Source: Streptomyces cellulosae (GTDB lineage Bacteria > Actinomycetota > Actinomycetes > Streptomycetales > Streptomycetaceae). Taken from it: 64,000 nucleotides of DNA. Numbering within the stretch: the stretch's first letter is position 1; every line of letters starts with the position of its first letter. Made by a program: the position numbers and the translations under genes. A model generated the notes under the pieces. The model saw only the letters and a program-made list of their open reading frames with translations, did not search any database and was not told the origin of the DNA. The DNA is taken from the NCBI GenBank assembly GCA_014655195.1, contig BNBH01000013.1, positions 62,001-126,000 on the forward strand, read 5' to 3'. Below are positions 49,480-58,170 of this stretch, piece after piece.

Positions 49480-51228
49480 ATGGCCAGGGAATTCCAACGC
49501 GGCCACAAGGCCAGGATCAGTGACCTCACCGCGGGCACGGACCTGTACGTAGGGGTACAGATCGCCGGCCCGGGGCTCAGCTTCGACATCAGCTGCTTCG
49601 GACTCGACGCCGACGAACGTCTCTCCGACGACCGGTACTTCATCTTCTACAACCAGCCGAAGTCCCCCGAGGAGTCCATTCAGCTGCTGGGCGCCCAGGC
49701 GGGCGACACGGAGTCCTTCCGCGTGACGCTGGACCGGATCCCGCAGCAGATCAAGAAGCTCTCCTTCACGGCGACCCTCGACGGCGCCGGGCAGATGTCG
49801 CAGATCGGTCCCGGGTACATCCGTATCGTCGCCGGCGGCGAGGAAGTGGCCCGGTACCCGTTCAGCGGCTCGGAATTCACCACCGAGCGGGCCGTGATGC
49901 TCGGCGACTTCTACTTCAAGGACGTGTGGCGGTTCGCCGCCGTCGGCCAGGGCTTCGACGGCGGACTCGAGGCGCTGCTGCGCAACTTCGGCGGCGAGGT
50001 GGCCGACGACGAGCCCGCCGCGCCCGAGCCGCAGCAGCCCGCGCAGCCCCAGGCCCCGCAGGCCGCGCCCGGTTTCGCCCCGCCCGCGTTCGGCGTCCCC
50101 GGAGGCGGCGCCCCCGCACCGGCCCCGGCTCCCGCGCCCCAGCCCGCCCCGGGGTTCACGCCCCCGCCGGCCCCCGCACCCGCCGCCCCGCCGGTGCACT
50201 CCGCGCCGACCATCGTGGCGCCCATGCAGACGCCGCCCGGCGGCTCCCCGGTGCCGCCCCCGGCCCCGGCGCCCGCCCCCTACGGCGGCCAGACGCCTCC
50301 GCCGCCCCCGGGCTACGGGCAGCCGCCCGCCCCGCCGCAGGCTCCTGCCCCGCCGCCGGGTTACGGCCAGGCCGCGCCCCAGGCCCCCGCGCCTCCGCCC
50401 GGTTACGGCCAGCCACCCGCCGCCCCGCAGGCGCCCGCCCCGCCGCCCGGCTACGGACAGCAGCCCCCGCCCGGGCAGATGCCGCCGGGTCAGATGCCCC
50501 ACCAGCAGGCCCCCTACGGCGCACCCCAGGCAGCGCCCCAGGGCATGCCGCAGGGCGCACCCCAGACGCCCGGCGTGCTCGGCGCGCTCCAGCAGTTCAA
50601 GGAGACGCCCACCGGACAGCGCTGGACCCAGCAGAACAAGAAGCTGGTCCGCGCCGACCTGAGCATCGGCGGCACGCCCGTGCTGGCCCGCCAGGGCAGC
50701 ATGGTGCTCTACCAGGGCAAGGTCGACTTCAGCTACAAGGGCGCCGGCTTCACCGGCCGTCTCGTCGGCAACGCCACCGGCCAGGAGATGCAGCTGATGC
50801 GCTGCACCGGCCAGGGCCAGGTGTTCTTCGCCGAGAACTCCACGATGCTGCACCCGATCGAGCTCCAGGGCGACGCCGTGTGCGTCTCCGCGGAGAACGT
50901 CCTCGCCTTCGACGAGGGCCTCCAGTACGAGGTCCGCCGCATCGAGGGGCACGGCATCCCCGGCGGCGCGCTGTTCACGATGCAGTTCCAGGGCACCGGC
51001 ACGATCGTCGTGAAGACGCACGGCATCCCCGTGGTGCTGCCGGTCACGCCCACCACGTTCGCCGACGCCAACGCCGTCGTCGCGTGGTCGGCCGCCGCCC
51101 AGGTGGTCGTCTCCAGCCAGGTGCGGATGCGCCGCAACTCCTACCCCGGCGCCACCGGCGAGAGCGTGAACCTGCAGTTCCGGGGAGCGCCCGGCAACTT
51201 CATCGTCGTCCAGCCGTACGAGATCTGA
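49480..51228 (+). CDS. TerD-AIM24 fusion protein
   Basis: The 582-residue protein fuses a TerD stress domain (residues 1-170: FDISCFGLDADERLSDDRYF with the acidic Ca2+-site pattern, and VMLGDFYFKDVWRFAAVGQGF) to a Pro/Gly/Ala/Gln-rich linker of about 190 residues and a C-terminal AIM24 beta domain (about 380-582). TerD proteins belong to tellurite and chemical-stress systems. AIM24 domains form all-beta, trimer-type folds. The fusion, with two further AIM24 genes 3', defines a three-gene operon. TAGCCT near 49433 may be the -10; SD is weak (GGGGGA). Confidence 0.88.
   Translation: MAREFQRGHKARISDLTAGTDLYVGVQIAGPGLSFDISCFGLDADERLSDDRYFIFYNQPKSPEESIQLLGAQAGDTESFRVTLDRIPQQIKKLSFTATLDGAGQMSQIGPGYIRIVAGGEEVARYPFSGSEFTTERAVMLGDFYFKDVWRFAAVGQGFDGGLEALLRNFGGEVADDEPAAPEPQQPAQPQAPQAAPGFAPPAFGVPGGGAPAPAPAPAPQPAPGFTPPPAPAPAAPPVHSAPTIVAPMQTPPGGSPVPPPAPAPAPYGGQTPPPPPGYGQPPAPPQAPAPPPGYGQAAPQAPAPPPGYGQPPAAPQAPAPPPGYGQQPPPGQMPPGQMPHQQAPYGAPQAAPQGMPQGAPQTPGVLGALQQFKETPTGQRWTQQNKKLVRADLSIGGTPVLARQGSMVLYQGKVDFSYKGAGFTGRLVGNATGQEMQLMRCTGQGQVFFAENSTMLHPIELQGDAVCVSAENVLAFDEGLQYEVRRIEGHGIPGGALFTMQFQGTGTIVVKTHGIPVVLPVTPTTFADANAVVAWSAAAQVVVSSQVRMRRNSYPGATGESVNLQFRGAPGNFIVVQPYEI
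50040..50580 (+). repeat. Pro-Gly-Tyr-rich coding repeats in the TerD-AIM24 linker
   Basis: Units encoding APAPPPGYGQ recur at about 50300-50470 with near-identical DNA. The linker is probably disordered and flexible, and could vary in length between strains. Confidence 0.7.
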
Positions 51229-51239
51229 GGGAGCCCGTC

Positions 51240-51920
51240 ATGAACCAGCCACTCGCGGGCTTCGCCCCCGCACCTGTCACCGCCCGCATGGAGAACCACG
51301 GCAACCACATGCTGAAGGTCGCCCTGCAGACCGGGCACGACCTCCTCGCGCGCGTCGGCTCGATGGTCGCCTACGAGGGCTTCGTCCAGTACGAGCCCAA
51401 CCCGCCCGCCGTCCGCCAGATCGCCAAGGACTGGCTCACCGGCGAGGGCGCGCCCCTGATGAAGTGCTCCGGCGACGGCCTGCTCTACCTGGCCGACTAC
51501 GGCGCCAACGTCGTCGTGATCAACCTCAACGGCGAGGGCATCTCCGTCAACGCCACCAACCTGCTCGCCTTCGACGCGCACCTCACCTGGGGCGTGGAGC
51601 GGGTCAAGGGCCTGGCGAAGTTCGCCGGGCAGGGCCTGTGGAACACCAAGATCTCCGGGCAGGGCTGGGTCGCGCTGACCTCGCGCGGCAAGCCGATCGT
51701 CGTCGACTGCGGAGGCGGCGAGGACGAGACGTACGTCGACCCGGACGCGCTGGTCGCCTGGTCCCCCAACCTCAAGGTGAAGGGCAAGCGCAGTTTCCGC
51801 GCCCAGTCGCTGATCGGCCGCGGCAGCGGCGAGGCCTACCAGATGGCCTTCTCCGGTCAGGGCATCGTCGTCGTCCAGCCCAGTGAGGACAGCACCGACC
51901 GTCTCCGGGTCCGGGGCTGA
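51240..51920 (+). CDS. AIM24 family protein
   Basis: The 226-residue protein is a stand-alone AIM24 domain built of short beta hairpins, for example GSMVAYEGFVQYE, GDGLLYLADYG and SGQGIVVVQPSE. It is a paralogue of the C-terminal half of the upstream fusion (both have the QGxxxLA/VG..SMV strand) and starts 11 nt after it. AIM24 was named in yeast for mitochondrial inheritance; the bacterial role is unknown. GAGGGAG lies just upstream of ATG 51240. Confidence 0.82.
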   Translation: MNQPLAGFAPAPVTARMENHGNHMLKVALQTGHDLLARVGSMVAYEGFVQYEPNPPAVRQIAKDWLTGEGAPLMKCSGDGLLYLADYGANVVVINLNGEGISVNATNLLAFDAHLTWGVERVKGLAKFAGQGLWNTKISGQGWVALTSRGKPIVVDCGGGEDETYVDPDALVAWSPNLKVKGKRSFRAQSLIGRGSGEAYQMAFSGQGIVVVQPSEDSTDRLRVRG

Positions 51921-51936
51921 GGGGGAGCAGCACACC

Positions 51937-52692
51937 ATGCAGAGTCCGCTTTTCGCGCACAACGAGCAGCAGACCCAGGACCGCTGGAGCCTGCAGAACG
52001 GGCAGATGCTCCGGGTCGCCCTCGAGGGGCACGACGACGTCCTCGCCCGCAAGGGCGCCATGGTCGCCTACCAGGGTCTCGTCGAGTTCGACGCGGAGTA
52101 CCAGAGCAACGAGCAGTCCCGCGCGCGGGCGCGCACCGGTGAGGGCCTGGAGCTGATGCGCTGCCACGGGCAGGGCACCGTCTACCTCGCCAATCTCGCC
52201 CAGCGCATCCACATCATGGACGTGGAGCAGGACGGCCTGACGGTCGACAGCAGCTACGTCCTCGCCATGGACTCCTCGCTGCACCACGAGGTCATCGCCG
52301 TCGACAGCCTCTACGGCATCTCCGGCTCGGGGAAGTACCAGCTCAACATCACCGGCCGGGGCAAGGTCGCGCTGATGACCTCGGGCATGCCGCTGCTGCT
52401 CCAGGTGACGCCGGACAAGTACGTCAACTGCGACGCCGACGCGATCGTCGCCTGGTCCACGTCGCTGCGGGTGCAGATGCAGGCACAGACGCACTCCTCC
52501 GGGGTGTGGCGGCGCCGCGGCAACACCGGCGAGGGCTGGGAGCTCAGTTTCATGGGAACCGGGTTCGCGTTGGTCCAGCCGAGTGAACTGCTGCCGCCGC
52601 AGGGCGCTCAGATCGGCTCCGGCCTCGCCGCGCAGTACGGCATGGGCCAGCAGGGCGCCCGCGGTCAGAACCAGGGCAACGTCTGGAGCTGA
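51937..52692 (+). CDS. AIM24 family protein
   Basis: The 251-residue protein is the third AIM24 domain of the operon (KGAMVAYQGLVEFD, GQGTVYLANLAQ and MGTGFALVQPSE). It has an N-terminal polar segment and a Gly/Gln-rich tail (GQQGARGQNQG) that could mediate assembly. GGGGGAG precedes ATG 51937 and the gap from the previous gene is 16 nt. Three divergent AIM24 copies in a row could form a hetero-oligomer, a proposal from context only. A 20-bp terminator stem follows. Confidence 0.82.
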   Translation: MQSPLFAHNEQQTQDRWSLQNGQMLRVALEGHDDVLARKGAMVAYQGLVEFDAEYQSNEQSRARARTGEGLELMRCHGQGTVYLANLAQRIHIMDVEQDGLTVDSSYVLAMDSSLHHEVIAVDSLYGISGSGKYQLNITGRGKVALMTSGMPLLLQVTPDKYVNCDADAIVAWSTSLRVQMQAQTHSSGVWRRRGNTGEGWELSFMGTGFALVQPSELLPPQGAQIGSGLAAQYGMGQQGARGQNQGNVWS

Positions 52693-52716
52693 CGCCCCGG
52701 ACACCCGAGCGAGCAC

Positions 52717-52760
52717 GCGAAGAGGGGCGGCGCCTTCCACAAGGCGCCGCCCCTCTTCGC
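52717..52760. terminator. Strong bidirectional terminator
   Basis: A perfect 20-bp stem (52717-52736 with 52741-52760) with loop CCAC separates the AIM24 operon from the convergent Nudix gene. Confidence 0.9.
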
Positions 52761-52765
52761 ATGGC

Positions 52766-53293
52766 TCAGGCGTCGAGCCTCGCGCGCGTGGCGTCGAGCA
52801 GCCGTACGACCGAGTCGTCCGCCACCTCCGGCACCTCGTCGTACGCGAACCAGCGCACGTCCAGCGACTCGTCGCTCACCGCGTGCACGGCGTCCCGCGT
52901 GGCCAGGGCCGCGTACTGCACGTCGAAGTGGCGGTGGCAGGGCGGCGGGATGGGATGCCGGTCCAGCCGCACGGGACCGCCCGGGAGCAGCGTCAGACCC
53001 GCGACGCCGGACTCCTCGGTCGCCTCCCGCAGCGCGGCCGCGGCCAGCGTGGCGTCGCCCGGCTCGCAGTGGCCGCCCATCTGGAGCCACATCCGCAGCT
53101 TCCGGTGCAGGGTCAGCAGCACCCGGCCGCGCTCCGGGTCGACCACCAGCGCGCTCGCCGTGAGATGACCGGCCCCGCACGCCTTCCACAGGCCGTCCGG
53201 ATGCGCGGCCAGATGCTCCAGGTACGCGTCCCTCAGCTCGGGCTGGTCCTCGTACGTCTTGAGGACCAGCACCGCGTCGTCGTGCAGGCTCAC
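52766..53293 (-). CDS. Nudix hydrolase
   Basis: The 175-residue protein has an intact Nudix box in GGHCEPGDATLAAAALREATEE (Gly-x5-Glu and REATEE), with a hydrophobic core matching single-domain pyrophosphohydrolases of nucleoside-diphosphate derivatives. Substrate is unknown. GTG 53293 overlaps the upstream zincin_2 stop as GTGA, so the two are co-translated. A shared 20-bp terminator follows. Confidence 0.85.
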   Translation of the reverse strand: MSLHDDAVLVLKTYEDQPELRDAYLEHLAAHPDGLWKACGAGHLTASALVVDPERGRVLLTLHRKLRMWLQMGGHCEPGDATLAAAALREATEESGVAGLTLLPGGPVRLDRHPIPPPCHRHFDVQYAALATRDAVHAVSDESLDVRWFAYDEVPEVADDSVVRLLDATRARLDA

Positions 53294-54771
53294 TCGGCGC
53301 CGTCGCCCTTGCTCTCGTCGCCCTTGCCGTCCTCGTCCGGGGCGTCGGCGTCGGCGTCCTTGGCCTCACCGGCGTCCTTCTTGCGCAGGTCGGGCCTGTC
53401 GGCGGCCTCGCCGAGCATCTTGTCCAGCTCGGAGAAGTCGATCTGCTCCCGGTGCACGAAGCCGTCCGGGTCGTCCAGGTCGGTGGCCGTCGGCAGCATG
53501 TCCGGGTGCGCCCACAGGGCGTCCCGGCCGTCCACCCCGCGCGCGTCGGTGAGCGAGGCCCACAGACGCGAGGCGTCGCGCAGCCGGCGCGGACGCAGCT
53601 CCAGGCCGATCAGCGTGGCGAACGTCTGCTCGGCGGGACCGCCCGAGGCGCGGCGGCGGCGCAGCGTCTCCCGCAGGGCGTCCGCCGACGACAGCCGCGG
53701 CTTGGCCGCCGCGTGCACGACCGCGTCCACCCAGCCCTCGACGAGCGCCAGCGCCGTCTCCAGACGGGCCAGGGCCGCCTTCTGCTCCGGTGTGTCCTCC
53801 GGCTGGAACATGCCCTGCTGGAGCGCCTCCTGCAGCTGCTCCGGGTTCTGCGGGTCGAACTGGCCGACCACGTCCTCCAGCTTGCCGGTGTCGACCTTGA
53901 TGCCGCGGGCGTAGCCGTCGACCGCGCCGAACAGGTGGGACCGCAGCCACGGGACGTGCGCGAAGAGACGCTGGTGGGCGGCCTCGCGCAGGGCCAGGTA
54001 CAGCCGCACCTCCTCCTGCGGGACGCCCAGGTCCTTGCCGAAGTTCTCGATGTTCAGCGGCAGCAGCGCGGCCTTGCCGGCCGGGCCCAGCGGCAGGCCG
54101 ATGTCGGACGAGCCGACGACCTCGCCGGCGAGCACGCCGACGGCCTGGCCGATCTGGGTGCCGAACATGGCGCCGCCCATGGAGCGCATCATGCCGATCA
54201 GCGGGCCGGCCATGGCCTGCATCTCCTCCGGCAGGACGTCGCCCATCGCGTTCCCTACGCGCTCGGCGACCGGGTCGACCAGCTCCCGCCACGCGGGCAG
54301 GGTCGCCTCGACCCACTCCGCGCGGCTCCAGGCCAGCGCCGAGTTGGCGCCGGACGGCAGGGAGGTGGCGTCGTCCAGCCACAGGTCGGCCAGCCGGACC
54401 GCGTCCTCCACGGCCCTGCGCTCGGCGGGGCCGACGCTGGCGTCCTTGGAGCCCTGCGCGGTGCCCTGGGCGACCGTCTGGCGGGCGATCTGCTTGGCCA
54501 TGTCCCAGTTCACCGGGCCGCCCTCGTAGGAGAGCATCTGGCCGAGCTGCTGGAACGCGGCGCCCAGATCGCCCGGGTTCATCGACCCGAACATCGCGGC
54601 GAACGGATTGTCCGCGCCGGAGCCGCCAAAGCCGCCCGCCCCGGGCGTGCCGAAGCCGAACGGGTTGGCCGGGCCCTGACCACCGCCGCCCTGCGGGTCC
54701 TTCTTCTTGCCTTCGTCGCCGTCGTCCGGCTCCTCCGGCGGAAGGCCGAATCCGAATGGGGTGTCACTCAC
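53290..54771 (-). CDS. Zinc-dependent metalloprotease, zincin_2 (DUF2342) family
   Basis: The 493-residue protein has a Gly/Pro-rich N-terminus (NPFGFGTPGAGGFG), a helical region, then the family core with LPLNIENFGKDLGVP and LREAAHQRLFAHVPWL, where the ExxHQRLF motif replaces HExxH. The last 40 residues are Asp/Lys/Glu-rich. I match it to actinobacterial family members such as Rv3195. GTG 54771 has GAGGAAA 4 nt upstream; the upstream extension has no family resemblance. Whether it cleaves protein in vivo is not established. The Nudix gene overlaps its end. Confidence 0.82.
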   Translation of the reverse strand: MSDTPFGFGLPPEEPDDGDEGKKKDPQGGGGQGPANPFGFGTPGAGGFGGSGADNPFAAMFGSMNPGDLGAAFQQLGQMLSYEGGPVNWDMAKQIARQTVAQGTAQGSKDASVGPAERRAVEDAVRLADLWLDDATSLPSGANSALAWSRAEWVEATLPAWRELVDPVAERVGNAMGDVLPEEMQAMAGPLIGMMRSMGGAMFGTQIGQAVGVLAGEVVGSSDIGLPLGPAGKAALLPLNIENFGKDLGVPQEEVRLYLALREAAHQRLFAHVPWLRSHLFGAVDGYARGIKVDTGKLEDVVGQFDPQNPEQLQEALQQGMFQPEDTPEQKAALARLETALALVEGWVDAVVHAAAKPRLSSADALRETLRRRRASGGPAEQTFATLIGLELRPRRLRDASRLWASLTDARGVDGRDALWAHPDMLPTATDLDDPDGFVHREQIDFSELDKMLGEAADRPDLRKKDAGEAKDADADAPDEDGKGDESKGDGAE

Positions 54772-54963
54772 GGGTTTCCTCGGCTTGTAGGGCCACCGGT
54801 TCTTTCCGGCGGCACGGCTGCCCGACAACACCACCCAGCGTAGACACCTGAGACGGTTCGGGCCTCGGTGCTTCGCCGACAGGAGGCCTGCGGCAGGATG
54901 GATGCCACCTGGTACGTACGCGTCGCTCGCGCTCGTACTGAAGACAACCGCTGGAGACGCCCG

Positions 54964-56076
54964 GTGAGTTCCCCAGATCCGCAGGTTCGCGCAGCGCGAA
55001 ACAAGTCAACCAGTCCTCCGCCCCGCGGGCCCGTCGTGGCGGTCACCGGTGCCGCCTCCGGCGTCGGGGCCCTGCTCACCGAGCGGCTCGCCGCGTCGGA
55101 GGAGGTCAAGCAGGTCGTCGCCATCGACGAGCGGCGCGGCGAGTGCGCCGAGGCCGAGTGGCACATCCTGGACGTCCGCGACCCCGCGATCGCGGACCGG
55201 CTGCGCGGGGCCGACGTGGTGGTCCACCTGGCCCTCGACCTGGACCTGGAGACCGACGCGGCCGCCCGTACGGCCTACAACGTGCGCGGCACGCAGACCG
55301 TGCTGACCGCGGCCGCGGCGGCCGGCGTGCACCGGGTGGTGCTGTGCACCTCGACCATGGTCTACGGGGCGCTGCCCGACAACGAGCTGCCGCTGTCCGA
55401 GGACGCGGAGCTGCGCGCCACCGCCGAGGCCACGGGCGTCGGCGACCTCCTGGAGATCGAGCGGCTGGCCCGCCGGGCGCCCCGAGCGCACCCCGGGCTG
55501 AACGTCACCGTGGTGCGCCCCGCCGTGCTGGTCGGCGGCACCGACACCGCGCTGACCAGGTACTTCGAGTCGCCGCGACTGCTGGTGGTGGCCGGTTCCC
55601 GGCCCGCCTGGCAGTTCTGCCACGTCGACGACCTGTGCAGCGCCCTGGAGTACGCGGTGCTGGAGAAGGTCGACGGCGAGCTGGCCGTGGGCTGCGACGG
55701 CTGGCTGGAGCAGGAGGAGGTCGAGGAGCTCAGCGGCATCCGGCGGATGGAGCTGCCGTCGGCGGTGGCGCTCGGCGCGGCGGCCCGGCTGCACCGCATC
55801 GGGCTCACCCCGTCCCCGGCGGGGGACCTGGCGTACACGATGTACCCCTGGGTGGTCAGCGGCAGCAGGCTGCACGACGCCGGGTGGCGTCCCGCGTACA
55901 CCAACGAGGAGGTGCTCGCGCAGCTGCTCGACGAGGTCTCCGGGCGGCACACGGTCGCGGGCCGCCGGCTGGGCCGCAAGGACGCGACGGCCGCGGGCGC
56001 GGCGGGCGCGACGGTCGCGCTGCTCGGCGCGGCGGCGGTGGTGCGCCGGGCCCGGAAGGCGCGCCGCCGGATCTGA
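54964..56076 (+). CDS. SDR/NAD-dependent epimerase-like protein with C-terminal membrane helix
   Basis: The 370-residue protein has the extended-SDR dinucleotide motif VTGAASGVGALLTE (about residues 27-40), a later LCTSTMVYGAL strand and the Pro-rich VVRPAVLVGG substrate region. The YxxxK motif is not obvious, so activity is uncertain. The C-terminus carries a hydrophobic Ala/Gly helix (AAGAAGATVALLGAAAVV) ending in RRARKARRR, a membrane anchor. GGAGA lies 6 nt before GTG 54964. It diverges from the zincin_2 gene. Confidence 0.78.
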   Translation: MSSPDPQVRAARNKSTSPPPRGPVVAVTGAASGVGALLTERLAASEEVKQVVAIDERRGECAEAEWHILDVRDPAIADRLRGADVVVHLALDLDLETDAAARTAYNVRGTQTVLTAAAAAGVHRVVLCTSTMVYGALPDNELPLSEDAELRATAEATGVGDLLEIERLARRAPRAHPGLNVTVVRPAVLVGGTDTALTRYFESPRLLVVAGSRPAWQFCHVDDLCSALEYAVLEKVDGELAVGCDGWLEQEEVEELSGIRRMELPSAVALGAAARLHRIGLTPSPAGDLAYTMYPWVVSGSRLHDAGWRPAYTNEEVLAQLLDEVSGRHTVAGRRLGRKDATAAGAAGATVALLGAAAVVRRARKARRRI

Positions 56077-56189
56077 CCGGACCGGCCCCCGCGGAGGCGT
56101 CCCCTTGGAGGACCCTCCGAAGCACCACGCGCGCGTACCGGGCGATCCGGCTGTTCCGCACCGTCGGCGGGGTGGGGCACGATGGGGGC

Positions 56190-56648
56190 ATGGCACCCGT
56201 GACGGACCACCCCGGTGAGCAGCCCGCCCAGGACCCGATCAAGCTGATCGCGATCCGCGACACCGCGCTGTCGGTGGACGAGATCCTGCGCGCGGTCGGC
56301 GACGACGCGGCCGGCGGCACGGCGCTCTTCGTGGGCACCGTGCGCAACCACGACGGCGGCGCCGACGTGGACGAGCTGGGCTACTCCTGCCATCCGAGCG
56401 CCGAGGACGAGATGCGGCGGATCGCGGAGAAGGTCGCCGCGGACTTCCCCGTGCGGGCGCTGGCCGCGGCCCACCGGGTGGGCGATCTGAGGATCGGGGA
56501 CCTCGCCGTGGTCGCCGCCGTGTCGTGCGCGCACCGGGGCGAGGCGTTCGAGGCCTGCCGCCGGCTCGTCGACGAGATCAAGCACGGGGTGCCCATCTGG
56601 AAGCACCAGCGCTTCTCCGACGGCACCGAGGAATGGGTCGGCGTCTAG
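56190..56648 (+). CDS. moaE: Molybdopterin synthase catalytic subunit MoaE
   Basis: The 152-residue protein is a full-length MoaE (typical about 150): the core TALFVGTVRNHDGG, HRVGDLRIGDLAVV, then IKHGVPIWKHQRF with the catalytic Lys pair. MoaE transfers sulfur from MoaD thiocarboxylate into precursor Z to make molybdopterin. MoaD is charged by an E1 enzyme such as the MoeZ encoded at 23468, linking the two loci. CACGAT at 56178-56183 ends 6 nt before the ATG, a weak leaderless -10. It is a single gene after the SDR, 113 nt downstream. Confidence 0.93.
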   Translation: MAPVTDHPGEQPAQDPIKLIAIRDTALSVDEILRAVGDDAAGGTALFVGTVRNHDGGADVDELGYSCHPSAEDEMRRIAEKVAADFPVRALAAAHRVGDLRIGDLAVVAAVSCAHRGEAFEACRRLVDEIKHGVPIWKHQRFSDGTEEWVGV

Positions 56649-56803
56649 CCTCGCCCTTTCCGCGCGGCATGCCTCTCCCGCGCGTCCGGGACGCCTTCCC
56701 GTGCGGTTGCGTAACCGCACCCCTGAGGTGAGCGTTGTCACTGCGGATGGTTAATCTGCTGATCAGTCAGTGTTGCGGACGCTCATGGGGTTGGGAGGTC
56801 GGC

Positions 56804-56968
56804 ATGGCGGCGCTTGCCTGGTTGCTGATTCCGCTGGTGGCCGCGATCGGAGCGGGACTGTGGGGCAGTTGGGCCAACCGGACCCGCAACGTGCGCGGCG
56901 ACGGTCCCGAACTCATAGGTTATGCCCGTTTCCGTGAGGCGATGGAGCGGGAGCGTACGGGCAGCTGA
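56804..56968 (+). CDS. Small single-pass membrane protein, 54 aa
   Basis: The 54-residue protein has one N-terminal helix (ALAWLLIPLVAAIGAGLWG) and a polar cytoplasmic tail ending REAMERERTGS. GGGAGG lies 6 nt before the ATG, which decides the start over in-frame upstream options. The pattern is a common Streptomyces family near the PDZ protease gene. Function unknown; a regulatory or assembly partner of that protease is possible from context only. Confidence 0.6.
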   Translation: MAALAWLLIPLVAAIGAGLWGSWANRTRNVRGDGPELIGYARFREAMERERTGS

Positions 56969-57066
56969 GCCCGGAAACCGCAGGCCAGGACGGGCGAAGG
57001 GGCCGGGGCCGCTCGACCGGGCGGCCCTGACGGTGCGCTGACAGGTCCGTCCCGTACTGTCGAGTC

Positions 57067-58161
57067 ATGCCACGCCGTACGGCGACGATGCTCGCCTCCA
57101 CCCTGATGCTGATCGCGCTCCTGTGCGCGGGAGTCTTCATCCCCGTGCCGTACGCGGAGATGTCGCCGGGGCCGACGGTGAACACACTGGGCGAGCACGA
57201 CGGCGAGCCGGTGCTCCAGATCGCCGGGCGCAAGACCTACCCGACGGACGGTCACCTCAACATGACCACCGTGCGGGTCACCAGCGCCGAGTACCGCATG
57301 AACCTCGTCGAGGCCGTGTACGGCTGGCTGGCGCACGACACCAAGGTCGTCCCGCACGACACCCTCTACCCGGACGGCAAGACGGAGGAGGAGTCGACCC
57401 AGGAGAACGCCGAGGAGTTCAGCCAGTCCCAGGAGAGCGCCAAGGTGGCGGCCCTGAAGGAGCTGGACATCCCGGTGAAGTCCTGGGTGATCGTCTCCAC
57501 GGTCGTCAAGGACGCCCCCGCCGAGGGCAAGCTGCACGCGGGCGACGTGATCAAGGCCGTCGACGGCAAGGCCGTGAAGGAGCCCTCCGACGTCGCCGAC
57601 CTGGTGACCCAGCACAAGCCGGGCGGGGACGTCGTCTTCACCATCGTCCCCGCCAAGGAGCAGGCCGCCGCCGAGAAGGAGAAGCGGACGGCGGAGCGGA
57701 CGGAGAAGGTCACCATCACCACCCGCGCCTCCGACGACGCCGGCGAGAAGCGCGCCGTCGTCGGCATCTCCGCCGGGACCGACCACACCTTCCCGTTCGA
57801 CATCGACATCAAGCTCGCCGACGTCGGCGGCCCCAGCGCCGGCCTGATGTTCGCGCTCGGCATCTACGACAAGCTCACCCCGGGCAGTCTCACCGGCGGC
57901 CAGTTCGTCGCGGGCACCGGCACCATCGACGACGAGGGCAAGGTCGGGCCGATCGGCGGCATCGAGATGAAGACGGTCGGCGCGCGAGACAAGGGCGCCG
58001 AGTACTTCCTCACGCCCGCCGACAACTGCGCCGCCGCAGCCGAGGACACCCCCGACGGCCTCACGCTGGTGAAGGTCGGCACGATCGACGACGCCCTGGA
58101 CGCCCTGAAGGACATCCGCGCGGGCGACACCGCCGACCTGCCGACGTGCACCGCGTCCTGA
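57067..58161 (+). CDS. PDZ-domain Lon-like secreted serine protease
   Basis: The 364-residue protein has an N-terminal membrane helix (about residues 7-25). A PDZ domain (about 140-210: DIPVKSWVIVSTVVKDAPA and HAGDVIKAVDGK) is followed by a Lon-type catalytic domain with Ser in DVGGPSAGLMF and Lys in GGIEMKTVG, the Ser-Lys dyad. It is anchored facing outside and probably degrades envelope proteins. TACTGT at 57055-57060 ends 6 nt before the ATG, the clearest leaderless promoter in the window. The mycobacterial counterpart is Rv3194c. Confidence 0.9.
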   Translation: MPRRTATMLASTLMLIALLCAGVFIPVPYAEMSPGPTVNTLGEHDGEPVLQIAGRKTYPTDGHLNMTTVRVTSAEYRMNLVEAVYGWLAHDTKVVPHDTLYPDGKTEEESTQENAEEFSQSQESAKVAALKELDIPVKSWVIVSTVVKDAPAEGKLHAGDVIKAVDGKAVKEPSDVADLVTQHKPGGDVVFTIVPAKEQAAAEKEKRTAERTEKVTITTRASDDAGEKRAVVGISAGTDHTFPFDIDIKLADVGGPSAGLMFALGIYDKLTPGSLTGGQFVAGTGTIDDEGKVGPIGGIEMKTVGARDKGAEYFLTPADNCAAAAEDTPDGLTLVKVGTIDDALDALKDIRAGDTADLPTCTAS

Positions 58162-58170
58162 CCTGAGGTC

